From: Alphaproteobacteria bacterium
GTDB lineage: Bacteria > Pseudomonadota > Alphaproteobacteria > Bin95
Assembly: GCA_022822125.1 (NCBI GenBank)
Contig: JAJECF010000058.1
Location: 1 to 54,355, forward strand
Direction of reading: 5' to 3'
DNA length: 54,355 nucleotides
Positions 41,805-49,264 of the stretch are shown piece by piece. The notes beneath the pieces were generated by a model. That model saw only the letters and a list, made by a program, of their open reading frames with translations, did no database searches and was not told the DNA's origin. Position 1 is the stretch's first letter; each line of letters opens with the position of its first letter. The position numbers were made by a program, and so were the translations under genes.

Positions 41805-42677
41805 TTAGAGATGACGCGCGGCGCGGCGGCGCTCCCGCCAGATTGCGAAGAGCCCGCTAGCGACAACGACAGACGCGCCGGCAATCGTCCAGGAGTCGGG
41901 GAATGCGCCGAACCCGACCCAGCCCCAGAGCGTCGCCCAGACGAGCAGCGTGTAATTGAACGGCTGCAGGACAGCGGCAGGGGCCTCCCGCGCGGCAAGG
42001 ATGAGCAGGCCGTGCGTGACAATTCCGAGCGCTCCGATGGCGCCGAGAAGCGCCCAGCCATAGGCGTCCGGCGGATGCCAGGCGAAAGGCACGGATGCGC
42101 TCCAGACTGCCGCTCCGACGATCGCGGTGTAGAGCAGCGTCGTCTCGGGAGGCTCCTCCCGCAGGCGGCGGAGCAATATCTGGTAGTAGGCCCACCCGAA
42201 GGCCGCAACGAGCGGCACCAGCATCAGCGGGTCGAAGACGCCGATGCCGGGCCGTATCACAATCAGTGTGCCGACAAAGCCTGCCGCCACCGCGGCCCAG
42301 CGCCATGGGCCCACCCGCTCGCGCAGAATCGGCACGGCGAGCGCGGTTGCAATCAGGGGAGACACCGCCGCAACGGCATGGACATCCGCCAGCGCCAGCT
42401 TCGAGATCGCGTAGACGAACAGCCACATCTCGAGCGCCAGGACGAGGGACCGGAAGACCTGGAGGCGGACGTGCCGCGTGCGCAGTCTCCTTCGGACGCC
42501 ACCGCGCCGGGCGGCAAGCGCCAGCGCGAACGCGAGGAACATGGCGAAACGCAGGAACAGGACCTGCGAGACGGGATAGGTCTGGGTCGCAAGCTTGCCG
42601 ACGGCGTCGAGGCCGGCCAGCATCGCCATTGCCACGATCATCAGGGCGATGCCGCGTCCGGGCCGGTCGGGCCTCAC
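41805..42677 (-). CDS. DMT-superfamily transporter (EamA family)
   Basis: A 290-aa membrane protein with about ten helices in two EamA repeats (from IALMIVAMAMLAGLDAVGKL and from LLGAIGALGIVTHGLLILAA). The motif PLIATALAVPILRERVGPWR at the end of the first repeat is typical. These proteins usually export amino acids or other metabolites. It starts at a GTG (42677) that gives a normal N-terminus. It lies 69 bp upstream of the luciferase-like pair on the same strand and divergent from the MoxR gene. Confidence 0.85.
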   Translation of the reverse strand: MRPDRPGRGIALMIVAMAMLAGLDAVGKLATQTYPVSQVLFLRFAMFLAFALALAARRGGVRRRLRTRHVRLQVFRSLVLALEMWLFVYAISKLALADVHAVAAVSPLIATALAVPILRERVGPWRWAAVAAGFVGTLIVIRPGIGVFDPLMLVPLVAAFGWAYYQILLRRLREEPPETTLLYTAIVGAAVWSASVPFAWHPPDAYGWALLGAIGALGIVTHGLLILAAREAPAAVLQPFNYTLLVWATLWGWVGFGAFPDSWTIAGASVVVASGLFAIWRERRRAARHL

Positions 42678-42802
42678 GGCGGCGGAGACGGCGCGAAGCG
42701 GGAACGCGCGCGGCTCATGCGGCGGTTTCGCACGATCCGGCTCGGTTGTGTCGCCCGGAAGCAGCGGGCAATATCCGCCGCTTCCTCTTCACCGGACAAG
42801 GT

Positions 42803-43759
42803 ATGACCCCCGAACAATTGGAAAAGCTGGAGTCCATCGAGCGCGTCCGCGAAGGCTATGCGGAACTCGGCTATATCTGTTCGCGTCAGATTGCAACGGC
42901 GATCTATGTGGCCAGCCATCTGGGCAAGCCTGTTCTCGTCGAAGGTCCTGCCGGCGTTGGCAAGACCGAGCTTGCGAACACGACGGCGGCCTATCTCGAC
43001 CTGCCGCTCATCCGGCTGCAATGCTACGAAGGCCTCGACGAGGCCAAGGCGCTCTATGAATGGCGCTACGCCAAGCAGCTTCTCTACACGCAAATCCTGC
43101 GGGACAAGCTGGGCGAGGTGCTGGGCGAGGCGCAGGGGCTCAAAGAGTCCATGGACCGACTGCATGCCCATGCGGATGTGTTCTTCTCCGAGCGCTTCCT
43201 GGCGCCGCGGCCGCTGCTCAAGGCATTGCGCGAGCCCGGCGGCGCCGTGCTGCTGATCGACGAGGTGGACAAGTCGGACCACGAATTCGAGGCCTTCCTT
43301 CTGGAAATCCTCTCCGAATTCCAAGTCTCGATTCCGGAGTTGGGAACGATCAAGGCCGCGCGCCGCCCGGTCGTGTTCCTGACTTCCAACAATACCCGTG
43401 AGATGAGTGATGCGCTCAAGCGGCGCTGCCTGCATCTTTATGTTCCGTTCCCCGATGCGCCGCTCGAACGGGAGATCATCCAGGCCCGTATCCCGGAAAT
43501 TCCACGCCATCTGAAACACCAGCTCGTGTCCTTCGTCCAACAGGTGCGCGAGCTCGACCTGAAGAAGCAGCCGTCGGTCAGTGAATCCATCGACTGGGCG
43601 CGCGTGCTGCTATTGCTGCATGCCGACGAACTGGACCCCGACATGGTGCGGCAGACGCTCAATGTCTTCCTCAAATTCGAGGAGGACATACAGTCTGTCG
43701 ATGCGGAACTCTACGGGTTCACGCGCCAGGCGAAGAAGGCGGACGGCGCGCGCGCCTAA
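42803..43759 (+). CDS. MoxR-type AAA+ ATPase
   Basis: A 318-aa AAA+ ATPase. Walker A is VLVEGPAGVGKTELANT (about residues 46-62), Walker B is AVLLIDEVDKSDHEFEAFLL, and sensor 1 follows in VVFLTSNNTREMSDALKRRC. MoxR proteins act with VWA-domain partners as chaperones that insert metal cofactors or mature enzymes, for example CoxD/CoxE of CO dehydrogenase. The ATG 42803 is preceded by AAGG; the frame is open far upstream as a shadow. The stop overlaps the VWA gene start by one base. Confidence 0.88.
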   Translation: MTPEQLEKLESIERVREGYAELGYICSRQIATAIYVASHLGKPVLVEGPAGVGKTELANTTAAYLDLPLIRLQCYEGLDEAKALYEWRYAKQLLYTQILRDKLGEVLGEAQGLKESMDRLHAHADVFFSERFLAPRPLLKALREPGGAVLLIDEVDKSDHEFEAFLLEILSEFQVSIPELGTIKAARRPVVFLTSNNTREMSDALKRRCLHLYVPFPDAPLEREIIQARIPEIPRHLKHQLVSFVQQVRELDLKKQPSVSESIDWARVLLLLHADELDPDMVRQTLNVFLKFEEDIQSVDAELYGFTRQAKKADGARA

Positions 43760-45090
43760 TGGAGCGCACCTTCACTAATTTCCTTTCCGCGCTGCGCGGA
43801 GCCGAGATCCGGGTCTCGGTCGCCGAGACGCTCGATGCGATGGAGACGGCCGAGCTTATGGGCTGGTCCGACCGGCAGGGGCTGCATGATGCCCTCTCCA
43901 TGGCGCTCGCCAAGACGGCTGAAGAGAAAACGGGGTTCACCCGCATCTTCGACGAGTTCTTTGCCTTCGAGAGTTTTCATGATCACCAGGAGGGCGAAGC
44001 GCCGGAAGGAAACGGCCAGGCCGAGGGCGGCGACCTGCTTGCCATGCTGGAGGCCGGCGACCGGGCAGCACTTGCGCTTGCCATGCAGGAAGCGGCGGTG
44101 GAGGTCGGGGTGGAAAACATCCGCTTCTTCACCCAGCGCGGCCTCTATACCCAGCGCGTGCTCCAGCAAATGGGCGTCGAAGGCGTGGATGCGCAAATCC
44201 AGGCGATGGGCGGGCAGGGCGGCGGCGGCAGCGCCGGGCAAGCCTTGCAGGAAAGCCGTGCCTGGCTGTTCGAGCAGGTGCGGAATTATGTGGAGCAGCA
44301 GCTTTCGCTCCAGGGCGCGGCGACTTCGCAGGAGCTTCGGGAAGACCGGCTGCGGCGGTCCCGGCTCGGCAATCTAGACCGCCGCGACCGGGAGCAGATG
44401 CGTCGCATCGTGGAGAAGATCTGCCGCCGGCTGGTAGCGCTCCACTCCCGCCGGCGCAAGATGAAGAACCGCGGCCAGCTTGATATCCGCCGCACCATGC
44501 GCCGCAATTACGGCAATGACGGCGTACTGTTCGAGTTGGAGTGGAAGAAGCGTAAACTCGACCGGCCCCGCGTCATGGCGATCTGCGATGTCAGCGGCTC
44601 CGTGGCGAGCGTCGCGCGGTTCCTTTTGCAATTTCTGTACGAACTGCACGAGCTCCTGAACGACATCCGCAGCTTCGCCTTTTCCGGTTATCTCATCGAA
44701 GTCTCGGAGCACTTCAAAGACAACATTGCGGACAAGGCGGCTGACAAGGTGATGCAGAAGGTCGGCTACATGCCCACGGACTATGGCGAGTCGCTCACCA
44801 ATTTCCGTGAGAGCTTCCTCGCCGACGTGGACCGGAATACGACGATTATCATTCTCGGAGACGCCCGGTCGAACAACACGGATCCCAAGGCCGGATACCT
44901 GAAGGAAATGCACGAACGCTGCAAGCGACTCATCTGGCTCAATCCGGAGCCGCCGCCGCTCTGGGGCACGGGAGACAGCGAGATGCGCCGCTACCGGCCC
45001 TATTGCGACCTTCTGCGGGAATGCAACACACTCAACCACTTGGAGCGTGTCGTTAACGACCTTCTCGAGACGACACAGAGAGCCGCCTGA
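43759..45090 (+). CDS. VWA domain-containing protein (CoxE-like), MoxR partner
   Basis: A 443-aa protein. The C-terminal half is a VWA/CoxE-like domain with the MIDAS sequence MAICDVSGSVASVARFLL (DxSxS, about residues 272-289) and TTIIILGDARSNN. The N-terminal half is charged and helical and includes a Gly-rich linker (MGGQGGGGSAGQ). The pair with the MoxR ATPase (one-base overlap) is a standard cofactor-insertion or enzyme-activation module. No molybdenum hydroxylase is near, so the client is unknown. Confidence 0.87.
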   Translation: MERTFTNFLSALRGAEIRVSVAETLDAMETAELMGWSDRQGLHDALSMALAKTAEEKTGFTRIFDEFFAFESFHDHQEGEAPEGNGQAEGGDLLAMLEAGDRAALALAMQEAAVEVGVENIRFFTQRGLYTQRVLQQMGVEGVDAQIQAMGGQGGGGSAGQALQESRAWLFEQVRNYVEQQLSLQGAATSQELREDRLRRSRLGNLDRRDREQMRRIVEKICRRLVALHSRRRKMKNRGQLDIRRTMRRNYGNDGVLFELEWKKRKLDRPRVMAICDVSGSVASVARFLLQFLYELHELLNDIRSFAFSGYLIEVSEHFKDNIADKAADKVMQKVGYMPTDYGESLTNFRESFLADVDRNTTIIILGDARSNNTDPKAGYLKEMHERCKRLIWLNPEPPPLWGTGDSEMRRYRPYCDLLRECNTLNHLERVVNDLLETTQRAA

Positions 45091-45102
45091 AGCCGGGATG
45101 GG

Positions 45103-45675
45103 CTAGTCACTCTCGGTGGATTCCTCGACCCAATGACGGCGGAATACCGTTATCTGGGTCAGCGAAAACGCGAATGTCAGGCCGATCGTGCCGAACAGCT
45201 TGTAGTTGACCCAGAAATCCGTGGATTGCGTGCGCCAGACAATTTCGTTCAGCAGTGCCATCGCGACGAAGAACAGCCCGAAACGCAGCGTCAGCTTCCG
45301 CCATCCGTCGTCGTCGATCTTCCAGACGGCGCCGAACAGCGGCTTCAGCAAGGGTTTGCCGAAGGCGAGACCGCCCAGCAGCACGGCGGCGATCAGCGCC
45401 TTCACGATGGTCGGCTTCATCTTGATGAAGGTCTCGTCCGCCAGCAGCAGGGTCAGCCCGCCGAACACCGCCACCAGACCCGCCGTGATGAGCGGCAGCG
45501 GCGCGAGGCGGCGCTCGAAATACCAGGAGACGCCCAGCATGACGGCGGTGGCCGCCATGATCGCCGCCGTCGCCCACATGATGCCGGCGGCGTAATAGGC
45601 GATGAAGAAAACCAGAAGCGGCCCGTAATCGACCGCGAAGCGAAGGCCTTTCGGTGCGGCATTCGGTTCAGACAT
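45103..45675 (-). CDS. yciB: inner membrane septation protein A (YciB/IspZ)
   Basis: A 190-aa protein with about five helices, of the YciB family. Segments: VDYGPLLVFFIAYYAAGIMW, ITAGLVAVFGGLTLLLADET, FIKMKPTIVKALIAAVLLGG and WVNYKLFGTIGLTFAFSLTQ. It helps in cell-envelope synthesis and septation. The ATG 45675 overlaps the end of the dioxygenase beta gene by 8 bases; the longer frame is not used. Convergent with the VWA gene. Confidence 0.92.
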   Translation of the reverse strand: MSEPNAAPKGLRFAVDYGPLLVFFIAYYAAGIMWATAAIMAATAVMLGVSWYFERRLAPLPLITAGLVAVFGGLTLLLADETFIKMKPTIVKALIAAVLLGGLAFGKPLLKPLFGAVWKIDDDGWRKLTLRFGLFFVAMALLNEIVWRTQSTDFWVNYKLFGTIGLTFAFSLTQITVFRRHWVEESTESD

Positions 45676-46168
45676 TGTAGATATCCAGAGCCACATCGAC
45701 GCCATCGTTCAGGAAAACGACCGTCTTGGCGGCGATCCGCCATTCGCCGGCTTCGAGGCGGAGCAGGTAGCGGTAACGTCCGCCATGCACGCGCGCGCCC
45801 TTGAGCGTGGCATATTGATGCACCGTCCAGGATGCGACTGCCTCGACCTCGCCGTCGCCTGCGGAAAGGATCAGCACATTGCCGACCACATGGCATGAGC
45901 GCGGAAGAGGCAGGGAGGCGTAACTGTCGCGTGTACCGATGCGAAACACCCGGTCGTCGAGGCCTGCCTTGCCCTGGATGTAGATGAGCGCCAGTTCGAT
46001 CTCGGGATCGCGGGCAAGCGTTTCCTCGCCGGTCCATGCCGGGACCCAGAAAGCCACGTCATCGGTGAACAGTTCCAGCCATTCCTCGAAGCGGCGTTCG
46101 TCCAGCAGCCAGGCGTCGAGATGAATGACGCGCTCTATGGCGAGTTGCAATTCCGGGTCGATCTTCAC
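45668..46168 (-). CDS. aromatic-ring-hydroxylating dioxygenase, beta subunit
   Basis: A 166-aa small subunit of a Rieske non-heme-iron dioxygenase (NTF2-like fold). Segments: IERVIHLDAWLLDERRFEEW, LFTDDVAFWVP, CHVVGNVLILSA and YRYLLRLEAGEWRIAAKTVV. The start is a GTG at 46168 overlapping the alpha stop by GTGA, so the two subunits are made together. The alpha subunit carries the active site; this one is structural. Confidence 0.87.
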   Translation of the reverse strand: MKIDPELQLAIERVIHLDAWLLDERRFEEWLELFTDDVAFWVPAWTGEETLARDPEIELALIYIQGKAGLDDRVFRIGTRDSYASLPLPRSCHVVGNVLILSAGDGEVEAVASWTVHQYATLKGARVHGGRYRYLLRLEAGEWRIAAKTVVFLNDGVDVALDIYNV

Positions 46169-47487
46169 GCGGCGGCCTCGTCCGCATGCGCTATCAGGCG
46201 GCGCCACTGGCGGTATTGCCCGTGATAGAGCGTTTCGTGGTCCCAGCGCGGACTGGTCGAAACCGGGCGGATGCCGAGATCGGACGCTGCATCATCGCCG
46301 CCCTGCTGCATGGCCGCGATACCCCGCGAGAGGTCGTTCCAGCGGTCGAGGCGGCCTTCGCAACCGGCCTGCGTGTCCTCCAGCGCCGCCGAATCGTCCG
46401 GCGTCGCAAGGCCGCTCATCAGGAAGAAATCGCGAAACTTGGAAAGGCGGGCCGCGCGCGCCGCCCGGCTCTCGCCCCGGGGCGCAATGCAATAGACCGT
46501 GACTTCCGTGCGGTTCGGCGAGATCGGGCGAATGACCCGTATTTGCGTCGAGGACTGGTCCATCAAAAAGACATTCGGAAAGAGCAGCAGATTGCGACCC
46601 CGTGCGCACATCCAGGTCCATTTGCGCTCGCCAACCAGCGGCAGCACGCGCTCGCGCGCTTCCCAGAGCGGCGCTGATTCCGGCATCCCGCGCTCGGTCC
46701 AGATCAGGTTGTGGCCATTGCCGAGGTCGTAGCAACCATTGCGGGTCGCGCCCATGAAGCGGCTGTTGTCCGTCCGCCTGGTGCCGCTCGCCTGTGATTT
46801 CAGATCGCGGCGCTGAATAGTGGTGACGAAGTTCCGGTGCACGGTCGAGACATGGTAGCCGTCCACGCCGTTTTCGGTCTGGAGCTTCCAATTGCCGTCC
46901 ACGACATAGCTTGCCTGCCCCGGAACGACTTCCATACCTTCCGGCGACTGGTCGGCGAGCAGGTCGATGACGGGCAGGGCTTCGCCCAGATGCTCGGCGA
47001 GCGACGGCGCGCCGGGATTGAGTGAGCCGAAGATGAAGCCCTTGTAACTGTCCACCAGCGGCACCGTCTTGAGGCCGAAATCAGCGCGCGATGCGCCGGG
47101 CGGCAAGGCGGAACTGCGCTCGTCCTTGATTTTCGTGCAGGCGCCGAATGTGTCGTAGCACCAGCCGTGATAGCGGCATACAAAGGTCGTCGCCTTGCCC
47201 TGGCGGGTAGGCGTCAGGCGGGCGCCGCGATGGGCGCAGGCGTTCAGCATGGCGCCGACCGACCCGTCGGCCCGCCGGTTGACGATCACCGGCTGGCGGC
47301 CCATCCAGACGGCCAGATAGTCGCCGGGCTCCGCGATCTGGCTCTCATGCGCGAGATAGATCCAGTTGCCCTCGAAAATCGTCTCGATTTCGGCTGCGAA
47401 GACGTCCGGGTCGGTATAGACGGCGCGGTCCACCCGAAAGACGCCCTCGCCGGCGCGGTCGTCCACGAGCGATGCAAAGGCGCTCAT
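46165..47487 (-). CDS. aromatic-ring-hydroxylating dioxygenase, alpha subunit (benzoate/anthranilate-type)
   Basis: A 440-aa Rieske oxygenase. The [2Fe-2S] ligands are Cys84-x-His86 (NACAHRGARL) and Cys104-x2-His107 (VCRYHGWCYD). The mononuclear iron site is in QTENGVDGYHVSTVHRNF (two His, about 211 and 216). The mature pattern resembles benzoate/anthranilate 1,2-dioxygenase alpha subunits. The ATG 47487 has a GGGGAG site. Ferredoxin and reductase genes are absent nearby, so electron supply must come from elsewhere. Divergent (66 bp) from a luciferase-like gene. Confidence 0.88.
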   Translation of the reverse strand: MSAFASLVDDRAGEGVFRVDRAVYTDPDVFAAEIETIFEGNWIYLAHESQIAEPGDYLAVWMGRQPVIVNRRADGSVGAMLNACAHRGARLTPTRQGKATTFVCRYHGWCYDTFGACTKIKDERSSALPPGASRADFGLKTVPLVDSYKGFIFGSLNPGAPSLAEHLGEALPVIDLLADQSPEGMEVVPGQASYVVDGNWKLQTENGVDGYHVSTVHRNFVTTIQRRDLKSQASGTRRTDNSRFMGATRNGCYDLGNGHNLIWTERGMPESAPLWEARERVLPLVGERKWTWMCARGRNLLLFPNVFLMDQSSTQIRVIRPISPNRTEVTVYCIAPRGESRAARAARLSKFRDFFLMSGLATPDDSAALEDTQAGCEGRLDRWNDLSRGIAAMQQGGDDAASDLGIRPVSTSPRWDHETLYHGQYRQWRRLIAHADEAAA

Positions 47488-47553
47488 TGCATTGCGTCTC
47501 CCCTGCGTATGACGCTCTATACCGCAAAACGCCGACCGCAGGGGAGGGAGGCC

Positions 47554-48570
47554 ATGGCGCTCCGGCTCGAAGAGGGACTGAAGCTCGGTATCCAGACGAT
47601 CCACCGCCAGGGGGATTCCGAAACCGGCCCGTGGCAGCCGCGCATCGACGATCTCGTGTCGTTCGTCGAGGACGTGGATGCGAAAGGCTTCGACGAGATC
47701 TGGCTGGGCGACCATGTCTCCTTCGCCATTCCGTTCCTCGATCCGCTGCTGACGATCGCACAGGCGGCTGTGGCGAGCCGGCGGATGGTGTTCGGCACGG
47801 GCGTCTATCTGCTGCCGCTGCGCCATCCGGGACCGGTCGCCAAGATGACCGCGACGCTCGATCATCTGACGGAAGGCCGCTTCATCTTCGGCGTCGGCGT
47901 CGGCGGCGAGTTCCCCAAGGAATACGAGGTCTGCGGCGTGCCGCGCGAGGAACGCGGGCGGCGCTTGACGGAAGGCATCGAGGCGGTCCGCGCGCTGTGG
48001 TCGGGACGGCCGGCGAGCTATCGCGGGCGTCATGTTTCCTTCGAGGACGTGCCGATGCTGCCGCCGCCCCGGCAGTCGGGCGGCCCGCCCATCTGGTGTG
48101 GCGGCCGGCGTCCGCCGGCATTGCGGCGCGCAGGCCGGCTGGCGAACGGCTATGTCTCCTATGTCGTGACGCCGGAAATGTTCGCGCGGGCGCTGGACGA
48201 GATAGGGCAGGCGGCCGAGGCGGCGGGGCGTGTCGAGACGCCGTTCGGCACCGGCCATCTGCTGTTCGCCCGCATCGACGACAGCTATGAACGCGCGCTC
48301 GACATTGCGAGCGAGTCGCTGTCCCGCCGCTATGCGATGGATTTCCGCAAGGCCGCTGCGCGCTATGCGGCGCTGGGTACCGGCGAGCAGGTGGCCGAAC
48401 GGATCCGCGATTTCCACAAGGCGGGGGCGCGGCATGTTGTGGTCGATCTCGTCGGCCCCTACGACCGGCGCGCGGAACAGGTCGAACGCTTCGCCAGCGA
48501 CGTCATGCCGCTTCTCGCCGACCTCCGGCGCTCCACGGCTAGTGTCATGGGATGTCATGAGATGTCATGA
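47554..48570 (+). CDS. LLM-class flavin-dependent oxidoreductase; C-terminus encoded by ATGACA array
   Basis: A 338-aa luciferase-like TIM-barrel protein, not close to the tandem pair at 39705-41735. Segments: GIQTIHRQGDSETGPW, FGTGVYLLPLRHPGPVAKMT, FIFGVGVGGEFPKEYEVCGV and GTGEQVAERIRDFHKAG. The ATG 47554 has an AGGGGAGGGAGG site. The last residues (SVMGCHEMS) and the stop codon are encoded by the three-copy TGTCAT array, so the repeat has replaced or extended the original C-terminus. Confidence 0.85.
   Translation: MALRLEEGLKLGIQTIHRQGDSETGPWQPRIDDLVSFVEDVDAKGFDEIWLGDHVSFAIPFLDPLLTIAQAAVASRRMVFGTGVYLLPLRHPGPVAKMTATLDHLTEGRFIFGVGVGGEFPKEYEVCGVPREERGRRLTEGIEAVRALWSGRPASYRGRHVSFEDVPMLPPPRQSGGPPIWCGGRRPPALRRAGRLANGYVSYVVTPEMFARALDEIGQAAEAAGRVETPFGTGHLLFARIDDSYERALDIASESLSRRYAMDFRKAAARYAALGTGEQVAERIRDFHKAGARHVVVDLVGPYDRRAEQVERFASDVMPLLADLRRSTASVMGCHEMS
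48543..48568 (-). promoter_or_regulatory. ATGACA array 4 (three copies, 10-bp period, minus orientation)
   Basis: TGTCAT begins at 48543, 48553 and 48563, an exact 10-bp period, overlapping the end of the luciferase-like gene. Together with array 5 it encloses about 315 bp that hold REP-like palindromes, the same arrangement as arrays 1 and 2 but inverted. Confidence 0.55.
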
Positions 48571-48680
48571 TCCGTATGCGGAAGGCGCATGGGCGGTTGT
48601 CGGTTTGAGCATGAGGCTGGCGGCGCCGGGTTGCGCTTCATGCAGGATGCCGCCCCGCCGCCCGCGCGATCAGGAGTCTC

Positions 48681-48852
48681 CTTCGATACGCGGCTGGCGC
48701 CGCTACTCAGGATGAGGAGAGCGGCAGCGATGCGGGCAGACAAGTCGCGCATCCCGAGCCGCGGCGCAGCGGCCGTTTCCCTCTCCATCCCGGGTGGCTG
48801 CACGACGGCCGTTTTCCTTATCCCGAGTAGCGGCGCAGCCGCGTATCGAGGG
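48681..48852. repeat. REP/BIME-like palindromic units
   Basis: One unit at 48681-48717 (CTTCGATACGCGGCTGGCGC, then CGCTACTCAGGATGAGG), a partial inverted unit at 48748-48776 and an inverted unit at 48818-48852 (TATCCCGAGTAGCGGCGCAG, then CCGCGTATCGAGGG). They are the same family as at 22145-22283 and likewise lie between two ATGACA arrays. Confidence 0.65.
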
Positions 48853-48883
48853 ACCGGTGTCCGGAAGATCCCCCACCGGTAGA

Positions 48884-48899
48884 TGTCATGCGATGTCAT
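48884..48899 (-). promoter_or_regulatory. ATGACA array 5 (two copies, 10-bp period, minus orientation)
   Basis: TGTCAT at 48884 and 48894. Read on the minus strand, the bases before it (CGCAGGATATG, then GCATGC) match those before array 1 (CGCAGGATATG at about 22052, GCATGC at about 22079), so the similarity extends beyond the 10-bp motif and marks a larger shared unit. Confidence 0.55.
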
Positions 48900-49065
48900 G
48901 TTTCGCATGCATGTGGCGCATATCCTGCGGTCATTTCAGGCATAGAGCTGCCGGTTCGGACACCGGCTCCGGACATTCCGTCCGATGTCCGCGGCCTTGC
49001 ATCCCGGTCATCACGAATCTTTCCTTTCGATCCCCAGCCTTGGATTTCCTGCGCAGAAAAGCCAA

Positions 49066-49092
49066 AAGGCGGCCCCGCGCGGATGCCGCCTT
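49066..49092 (-). terminator. rho-independent terminator of the UGSC gene
   Basis: On the minus strand, AAGGCGGC and GCCGCCTT form an 8-bp stem around an 11-base loop, followed by TTTT (stem plus tail GCCGCCTTTT). It lies about 170 bp after the stop of the UGSC selenoprotein gene and is correctly oriented to end it. Confidence 0.6.
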
Positions 49093-49264
49093 CTCACTAC
49101 TGTCTCATTGCAGCACAGATTTTCTGAAGTCAAGCCTTTGCAAGGAATTATTTCAAATCAATAGAAAAGAGCCTCACCATCCCCAATCATCATTCCGGAC
49201 GTCACGCCAACAGCCTGGCTCGCCCCCCTTTCGTCGCCCGATGCGCCTGCGGATCAAACTAGGG

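Larger units (their letters stand above)
48571..49264. other. gene-free spacer of 694 bp with repeats and a terminator
   Basis: No coding sequence is supported. The spacer contains the REP-like group (48681-48852), ATGACA array 5, a stretch without recognisable features (about 48940-49060), a minus-strand terminator (49066-49092), and an AT-rich stretch (about 49100-49180) between the terminator and the stop of the UGSC gene. Confidence 0.6.

Noticed and set aside
42095..42802. A 236-residue N-terminal extension of the MoxR ATPase
   Set aside because: It is antisense to the DMT transporter and low in complexity; ATG 42803 with its ribosome site gives the normal MoxR length.
39537..42806. A 1089-residue plus-strand frame starting at a strong ribosome site
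   Set aside because: After about 45 codons it is the antisense of two luciferase-like genes and a DMT transporter. Only the leader may be of interest and is reported separately.
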